Source: an uncultured Oscillospiraceae bacterium
Lineage (GTDB): Bacteria > Bacillota > Clostridia > Oscillospirales > Oscillospiraceae
Assembly: GCA_949494735.1 (NCBI GenBank)
Contig: CATABD010000019.1
Span: 1 to 36,678, forward strand
Direction: 5' to 3'
Length of the DNA: 36,678 bases
Both the position numbers and the translations under genes were made by a program. The notes beneath the pieces were generated by a model. That model was not told the DNA's origin and made no database searches. It was given only the letters and a program-made list of their open reading frames with translations. This document shows positions 33,394 through 36,678 of this stretch, piece by piece. Each line of letters opens with the position of its first letter. Positions within the stretch are counted from its first letter, which is position 1.

Positions 33394-33438
33394 TTGGCAA
33401 GGATGAGGTCTCCAGTTCAAATCTGGATAGCAGCTCCA
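33394..33438 (+). other. tRNA-Thr 3' fragment: probable attachment site
   Basis: The sequence contains the 3' side of an anticodon arm (AAGGATG), a variable loop, a T-arm TCCAG-TTCAAAT-CTGGA, an acceptor strand TAGCAGC, discriminator T and CCA ending at 33438. It closely resembles the 3' half of Clostridia tRNA-Thr. The 5' half is absent, so it is not a functional tRNA. A tRNA-type terminator and the C-terminal end of an integrase follow directly, the standard layout of an integrated element whose attachment core is a tRNA 3' end. Confidence 0.75.
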
Positions 33439-33443
33439 CTGAA

Positions 33444-33476
33444 ACCCGTTGTCCCGCAAGGGATAGCGGGTTTTTT
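33444..33476 (+). terminator. Terminator downstream of the tRNA-Thr fragment
   Basis: ACCCGTTGTCCC (33444-33455) pairs with GGGATAGCGGGT (33460-33471) around GCAA, with two G-T pairs, and runs into six Ts. Confidence 0.8.
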
Positions 33477-33503
33477 CTATGGTTTTTTCCCTTATGTTTT
33501 CCC

Positions 33504-33681
33504 TTATTGGCCCAAAACGTCCTTGATGTAACTCTCCATGCGGCGGGCGCTCTCCTGTTTCATTTGGTCAGTGACGTGCCCGTACACGTCCAGGGTAAAG
33601 GCGGCGGTGGCGTGGCCGAGATTGCCTTGCACCGTCTTGATATCGTCCCCGGAACGGATGGAGGCCACGGCGTAGGAGTGC
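33504..33681 (-). pseudogene. int: Tyrosine integrase, C-terminal fragment (split by insertion)
   Basis: On the minus strand the frame reads SYAVASIRSGDDIKTVQGNL, GHATAAFTLDVYGHVTDQ, MKQESARRMESYIKDVLGQ and a TAA at 33504-33506. It contains the LGH box and the catalytic Tyr in TLDVYGH but lacks the Arg and first His of the active site. Those are at 36611-36678, where the frame reads ARFHDLRH just before the other junction. Joined, they give HDLRHSYAVASI, a normal integrase. The gene is therefore inactivated. The rest of its 5' part is beyond the right edge. Confidence 0.9.
33678..33681. repeat. Target-site duplication, left copy
   Basis: GTGC here and at 36611-36614 is present once in the reconstructed integrase gene. 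A 2-base TG duplication with 11-bp terminal repeats fits equally well, because the end bases are shared. Confidence 0.8.
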
Positions 33682-33691
33682 CCTTATGTCA
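33682..33691 (+). repeat. Left terminal inverted repeat
   Basis: CCTTATGTCA, complementary to 36601-36610. Beyond these 10 bases the two ends diverge. Confidence 0.85.
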
Positions 33692-33698
33692 TAATAGA

Positions 33699-33743
33699 GA
33701 CAAATCGGAAAGCCCTTGTGCCGCAACGGGTTTCGGATTTGTC
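33699..33743. repeat. Subterminal hairpin at the left end of the insertion
   Basis: GACAAATCGGAAAGCCC (33699-33715) and GGGTTTCGGATTTGTC (33728-33743) are nearly complementary, with one mismatch and one bulge. The position 17 bases inside the end suggests a recombinase-binding or transcription-stop element. Confidence 0.6.
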
Positions 33744-33842
33744 CTTATTCTTTTTCCATTTATTTGCCCCGCAAAAATAGGCATAACGAGGAATGTCAAA
33801 AAGTGAGGTGTCCTATAAAAGACAAAAGCAATGTATAACTAT

Positions 33843-33876
33843 CCAGCCGGGTGCGTACAGCGTCCCGGCTGGGTAC
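33843..33876. terminator. Terminator-like hairpin
   Basis: CCAGCCGGG (33843-33851) pairs perfectly with CCCGGCTGG (33864-33872), with a 12-base loop, followed by GTACTTTTT. Confidence 0.65.
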
Positions 33877-33986
33877 TTTTTACCAGCAGGGGACAGGCCG
33901 GCGAACCTTGTACTGGGGGTTGCCCCGTGGGAACTGCTCAGATAGACCGGCGCGGGTTAGCCTGTGTGCCTTATGCGCCTGATTAA

Positions 33987-34281
33987 GCTGTTCCCTCCCG
34001 AGCACCAGTGGGAACAGCGCACGGATACATTGCCGCAGGCAATGTATCCGTGCGCTCTGCGAGGCGCAACCTGAATCGCTGACTTGTCACCGCTCCAGGC
34101 CGCTTGCGCCGTTTTGCGGCTATCCCCTCATGACGTTGCCGGGTCACTCTTTCCCTGCTGGTCATGCGAAGCATGGAGCCACGCCGAAGGCGTGTTCGAC
34201 TGGACGCGGAAGTGGCCAGTCCGGGGGTTGGGGGAACCCCAACAAGCGAGCGGCAATATCCAAAAGGATATCGCCGCTCAT
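33987..34281. other. Hairpin-rich non-coding region, candidate transfer origin or element control region
   Basis: No credible gene lies between 33682 and 34362. Four inverted repeats follow one another: GCTGTTCCC/GGGAACAGC (33987-33995 with 34010-34018), a perfect 19-bp repeat with a 3-base loop (34016-34034 with 34038-34056), GTTGGGG-GAA-CCCCAAC near 34227-34243, and GAGCGGC/GCCGCTC with an inner ATATCC/GGATAT (34248-34279). The arrangement recalls the conserved non-coding DNA near mobilisation genes of Tn1549-like elements, where the transfer origin lies. No relaxase is present here, so transfer function is a guess. Confidence 0.45.
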
Positions 34282-34362
34282 TGCTTGCCACGTATGTTGA
34301 ACCGCCTCATTAATATAATCAACTACACTTTTGGATGGATACAAATTTATTGATATGTCTCT

Positions 34363-34767
34363 CTAATCAATATAATTATATGTAACTTGGCCCTGAGGTA
34401 AGTTACGTAGAGCGTCCGGCACATCGCGACCGGATTGAATGATTACCAGCCCCCCATTGGACCAAAGGTAACCCGCAAAGCACAGTGCTGCGGCCAGCAG
34501 TAATGCCAAAGTCACTGTTAAAATGCGTTGGCGGTGGACCTTTTTCTGCCGCTGCGCTGCAATCGTTGCCGGTGCACATTCCTCCAACAGACGTACCACA
34601 CACTCGTCCGGTGTGCCGAAGTTGGCAGCGAGGTCCGTATTGCCAGCCTCTGGGAAATCTTCTAAATAGGCGGTCAACGCACGGTCCAACCGTGATAGCA
34701 GGCGCTCTTTTTCTTCGCGTGGACAGTCCAACAGCTTACGCACGGATTGAAGATATTGTTCTTTCAT
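34363..34767 (-). CDS. HAAS/DUF1700-like membrane partner of a PadR regulator
   Basis: A 134-residue protein. The first 65 residues are a helical module (YLQSVRKLLDCPREEKERLL, LTAYLEDFPEAG, LAANFGTPDECVVRLLEE) like the HAAS-type domain found beside PadR regulators. One transmembrane helix follows at about 82-101 (ILTVTLALLLAAALCFAGYL), then a short extracytoplasmic tail. It starts inside the stop of the PadR gene (4-base overlap). Such pairs usually couple a cell-surface signal to a PadR repressor, but the mechanism is unknown. Confidence 0.8.
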   Translation of the reverse strand: MKEQYLQSVRKLLDCPREEKERLLSRLDRALTAYLEDFPEAGNTDLAANFGTPDECVVRLLEECAPATIAAQRQKKVHRQRILTVTLALLLAAALCFAGYLWSNGGLVIIQSGRDVPDALRNLPQGQVTYNYID

Positions 34768-35114
34768 TGGAGCGATTCCCCCTTCTCAAACGGCAGTATA
34801 CTGTCCACCAACCGCTCCACTCCGGCAGCAAAGGTCTGATATGTGTGCCAGAGTTCTCGAAAATAAGCGCGGCCATCTTCTGTGATTCCGAAATACTGCC
34901 GCCGCCGTCCGTCTGGAGCAATGCGCTTTGGAAGTTCCTGAATGTACTGCTGTTCAATTATACGGTATAAAATCGCGTAGGGAAATGTAATTGTGATTGC
35001 GCCGCCGCTGCGTTCCGAAATCGCAGCGGAAAGCTCCAGAGCGTAGTGGTCTCGCTCATAGAGCAACGCCAAAACCAACATTTCTGCCAGGGCCTTTTTC
35101 AAGTTTTCTTCCAT
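34764..35114 (-). CDS. PadR-family transcriptional regulator
   Basis: A 116-residue winged-helix protein. LAEMLVLALLYERDHYALEL, AAISERSGGAITITFPYAIL, YRIIEQQYI and PDGRRRQYFGITEDGRAYFR are the PadR helix-turn-helix, the wing (with the usual RRRxYxxT pattern) and a C-terminal dimer helix. It is a small PadR of the type encoded with a membrane partner. The gene is read divergently from the 390-residue protein gene, with a 204-base shared control region, so it probably represses one or both. Confidence 0.92.
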   Translation of the reverse strand: MEENLKKALAEMLVLALLYERDHYALELSAAISERSGGAITITFPYAILYRIIEQQYIQELPKRIAPDGRRRQYFGITEDGRAYFRELWHTYQTFAAGVERLVDSILPFEKGESLQ

Positions 35115-35218
35115 ATTGTGCCCCCGCTTTCAGCAATCAGTAGAGTTGATTATAGCACAAGTGTGGAATGCGCACAATATCATACTGTAAATAATTCTTA
35201 AATAAAATAAACTTTTCA

Positions 35219-35247
35219 TTGACAAATAATTTGCGTAGTTATAAAAT
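35219..35247 (+). promoter_or_regulatory. Promoter of the 390-residue protein gene
   Basis: TTGACA (35219-35224) and TAAAAT (35242-35247) are 17 bases apart. Downstream, AAGCACATGAC and GTCATGCTT (about 35258-35284) form an interrupted inverted repeat that could be the PadR operator. Confidence 0.65.
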
Positions 35248-35318
35248 GGGTTGAGCAAGCACATGACACACTGGGTCATGCTTGAATCAAATTGTTCCAA
35301 AAGGCAGGGGGGTATTTT

Positions 35319-36491
35319 ATGGATATCGGCAGAATGTCGAGTTTTCCTATGCGCATGGTGCGAATGATGGATTGCTCAAAAAAAGCGGGGGCTTCGTCGT
35401 TCAAAGACCTGCTGTCCGATGCGCAACAAACGGTCCAAGCGTCAATCCACCTGTATCTGCCCCGGGAAAACACCATTTTTTCCGGTGGGCCGGGCACTCA
35501 ATCCGTCTATGTGGAGTATACCGCTGATTCCACAGCGGAGGACCCCATTGTGCGTATCCGGGGTGAGGCCAGCAGCGGAGAGTATGACTTTACCTGCCAC
35601 ATCAATGACATTGACCCAAAAAAGGCGTCCTATGCAGAGATGTGTGCTTTGTGGGGTCATCTGCGGAGTGCGGGTGAGATTTCCTTCCAGTTTGGCGGCA
35701 GCAGCAGGCCAGTAATCCCCTACGGCGTAGACACTGGGGATGTCACGCAAAAGCAAAACTATATGGACAAAATCAATCGGATGACCATATCACAAATGTT
35801 TGATTCGGCTAATCAAATCAGCGCAAGGGAACTGCTGGGCATCTATCAAAATTTTATCGACAAAAGACAACAGAAAATTGAAGATGCTGGTGTGGAAATG
35901 GAAGTGTCCTGTTCTGTCGCTTATGCTGCCCGCATGGAGAAGGTGGCTGACACCATGGCACTGACCGATCCAACAAAGGACCCTACATTGAGGGCTGCAT
36001 ACGACCAGCTTTCCACCGCTTCCAAAGACGTGCTGGATCGTATGAATGCCGGACAGGACAACATCACTCAAGACGAATGGACGAACCTATGCCGGGAGTT
36101 AAGAGATGCGGGAATGATCACTGAGTCCGACTTTATGTGTACCAGAGCAGATCTCCGCACGGTGCCTCTTGGCTACATGGATGACGGCGGGAATGTTGTG
36201 TATTATGGCAATCCTCCATTCCTTTCACGTGGATTGCTGGGGACGGAAACCCGTTTGAGTGGTTATTCTGGTCTCAAGAGCCTTTGGACCGTGGAGGATT
36301 GGTCAGGTGACCCACTCAAATATTTTGACCAATGGATCGAATCACTGCGCAATTGGAGGAGCGACTTGGCAGCGGAGAAGAACGCAGACGGTACACGGAA
36401 ATACGGAGACCTTTCCCATCTTGGCAATGATATTAACTCCTGCCAGAAAGTGACCAATTTGGTGCGGGGTTTAATGAACTTTCCGAAATAA
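35319..36491 (+). CDS. 390-residue protein of unknown function carried by the insertion
   Basis: Starts at ATG 35319 behind a purine-rich site (GCAGGGGGG); a TTG at 35292 is less likely. There is no signal peptide or membrane segment. Visible parts are a basic N-terminus (FPMRMVRMMDCSKKAG), a beta-rich stretch (SIHLYLPRENTIFSGG, QSVYVEYTADSTAEDPIVRI, GEYDFTCHINDIDPKKASY), and a helical second half (MFDSANQISARELLGIYQNF, EVSCSVAYAARMEKVADTMA, LSTASKDVLDRMNAG) ending in a Trp/Tyr-rich region. I recognise no domain. It has its own promoter and terminator within the insertion and may be the element's cargo or, less likely, an unknown mobility protein. Confidence 0.75.
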   Translation: MDIGRMSSFPMRMVRMMDCSKKAGASSFKDLLSDAQQTVQASIHLYLPRENTIFSGGPGTQSVYVEYTADSTAEDPIVRIRGEASSGEYDFTCHINDIDPKKASYAEMCALWGHLRSAGEISFQFGGSSRPVIPYGVDTGDVTQKQNYMDKINRMTISQMFDSANQISARELLGIYQNFIDKRQQKIEDAGVEMEVSCSVAYAARMEKVADTMALTDPTKDPTLRAAYDQLSTASKDVLDRMNAGQDNITQDEWTNLCRELRDAGMITESDFMCTRADLRTVPLGYMDDGGNVVYYGNPPFLSRGLLGTETRLSGYSGLKSLWTVEDWSGDPLKYFDQWIESLRNWRSDLAAEKNADGTRKYGDLSHLGNDINSCQKVTNLVRGLMNFPK

Positions 36492-36498
36492 AAGGAAT

Positions 36499-36535
36499 GG
36501 GACAGCGGGGCAATAAAGTCCTGCTGTCCCTTTTT
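36499..36535 (+). terminator. Terminator after the 390-residue protein gene
   Basis: GGGACAGC (36499-36506) pairs with GCTGTCCC (36523-36530), with a further GG/CC inside, followed by five Ts. Confidence 0.85.
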
Positions 36536-36600
36536 GCCCTTGACAAAAGCTGTCTGAATATAAATTCAATAGAAAGAATAAAAATTCTTTGTCGTAGGCT

Positions 36601-36610
36601 TGACATAAGG
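36601..36610 (-). repeat. Right terminal inverted repeat
   Basis: TGACATAAGG, the complement of the left end at 33682-33691. Confidence 0.85.
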
Positions 36611-36614
36611 GTGC
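36611..36614. repeat. Target-site duplication, right copy
   Basis: GTGC, as at 33678-33681. The codon for the second His of HDLRH (GTG on this strand, CAC in the gene) is duplicated. Confidence 0.8.
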
Positions 36615-36678
36615 CGCAGGTCGTGGAACCGGGCCTCGGGACAGCCGATAGAGGCCACAATGGGCTTGTATGCCCGCT
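36611..36678 (-). pseudogene. int: Tyrosine integrase, upstream part of the split gene (runs off the window)
   Basis: The minus-strand frame reads RAYKPIVASIGCPEARFHDL then RH directly at the junction. This is the segment leading into the HxLRH active-site motif. Its continuation is at 33681-33504 beyond the insertion. Together they show one gene on the minus strand whose N-terminal two-thirds lie to the right of the window. Confidence 0.9.

Larger units (their letters stand above)
33682..36610. mobile_element. 2929-bp insertion with terminal inverted repeats, no recognisable transposase
   Basis: The ends are CCTTATGTCA (33682-33691) and TGACATAAGG (36601-36610), a perfect 10-bp inverted repeat, flanked by GTGC on both sides. 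Removing it restores an uninterrupted integrase reading frame through the HDLRH motif, which proves insertion. Contents in order are a hairpin, a terminator, a hairpin-rich non-coding region, a two-gene PadR/membrane protein unit on the minus strand, a 390-residue protein on the plus strand and a terminator. None resembles a DDE, HUH, serine or tyrosine transposase, so movement would need an enzyme in trans, or the 390-residue protein is something new. Confidence 0.85.

Noticed and set aside
33264-33806. A 180-residue plus-strand frame over the attachment region
   Set aside because: It crosses the tRNA fragment, a terminator, the integrase fragment in antisense and the insertion end, so it cannot be a real gene.
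33983-34291. A 102-residue Arg-rich minus-strand frame in the hairpin region
   Set aside because: Composition reflects the inverted repeats; no ribosome site and no domain. I treat the region as non-coding.
34764-35114. A link between the PadR protein and the phenolic decarboxylation operon, since PadR proteins can respond to phenolic acids
   Set aside because: This PadR is a short type paired with a HAAS-like membrane protein inside the separate insertion, 6.8 kb away; nothing in the sequence ties it to the operon.

Overview
The window comes from a GC-rich gut-type Firmicute, most likely of the Clostridia (Oscillospiraceae-like). I infer this from AGGAGG-type ribosome sites, encoded-CCA tRNA sequence, a CarD protein, MepA-type MATE pumps, a Dpp/Opp-type transporter with a LAAC lipobox, and Tn916/Tn1549-style integrative-element genes at both ends. 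No rRNA and no CRISPR array is visible. There is no complete tRNA, only a 3' tRNA fragment.

Layout. (1) 1-2415: the end of an integrative element. It holds a tyrosine integrase running off the left edge, its excisionase, a beheaded element gene, and an unrecognised protein with a winged-helix-like start. (2) 2.5-11.5 kb: a MATE exporter, a convergent CarD two-gene unit, a nitroreductase, a TetR regulator, then a second MATE exporter with a small membrane protein and a large secreted protein. (3) 11.6-28.0 kb: one long co-directional metabolic operon. It encodes a complete five-gene Dpp/Opp ABC importer, a YdjC/ChbG-like deacetylase, two alpha/beta hydrolases, a beta-phosphoglucomutase-like HAD protein, a short FMN-dependent 2-hydroxyacid dehydrogenase relative, a GH3 glycosidase and a Gfo/Idh/MocA oxidoreductase. 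It ends in a UbiD decarboxylase, UbiX flavin prenyltransferase and LpdD-like protein. The last three match the gallate/protocatechuate decarboxylase set LpdC-LpdB-LpdD. I infer that the operon imports and strips decorated (esterified, acylated or glycosylated) plant phenolic conjugates and decarboxylates the released hydroxybenzoate.

(4) 28.1-28.8 kb: element regulators, namely a frameshifted sigma-like gene behind an RBS-hiding hairpin, and an HTH_16-type protein. (5) 28.8-33.2 kb: an AT-rich block unlike its neighbours. It carries a DUF3800 protein and an overlapping nuclease-helicase pair resembling Hachiman HamA/HamB (AbpA/AbpB) and is probably an anti-phage module. (6) 33.2-33.7 kb: the 3' part of a tRNA-Thr gene, a terminator and the C-terminal piece of a second tyrosine integrase. 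This looks like an attachment site. (7) 33682-36610: a 2929-bp insertion with 10-bp terminal inverted repeats and a GTGC duplication. It splits that second integrase exactly inside its HDLRH active-site motif. It carries a hairpin-rich region resembling the non-coding region of conjugative elements, a PadR-type regulator with a membrane partner, and an unrecognised 390-residue protein, but no transposase that I can see.

The simplest reading is two tandem integrative elements, both with integrases on the minus strand at their left ends. They would meet at the tRNA-Thr fragment, so that the metabolic operon and the defence module together would be cargo of the left one. That is inference: its left attachment site lies outside the window.
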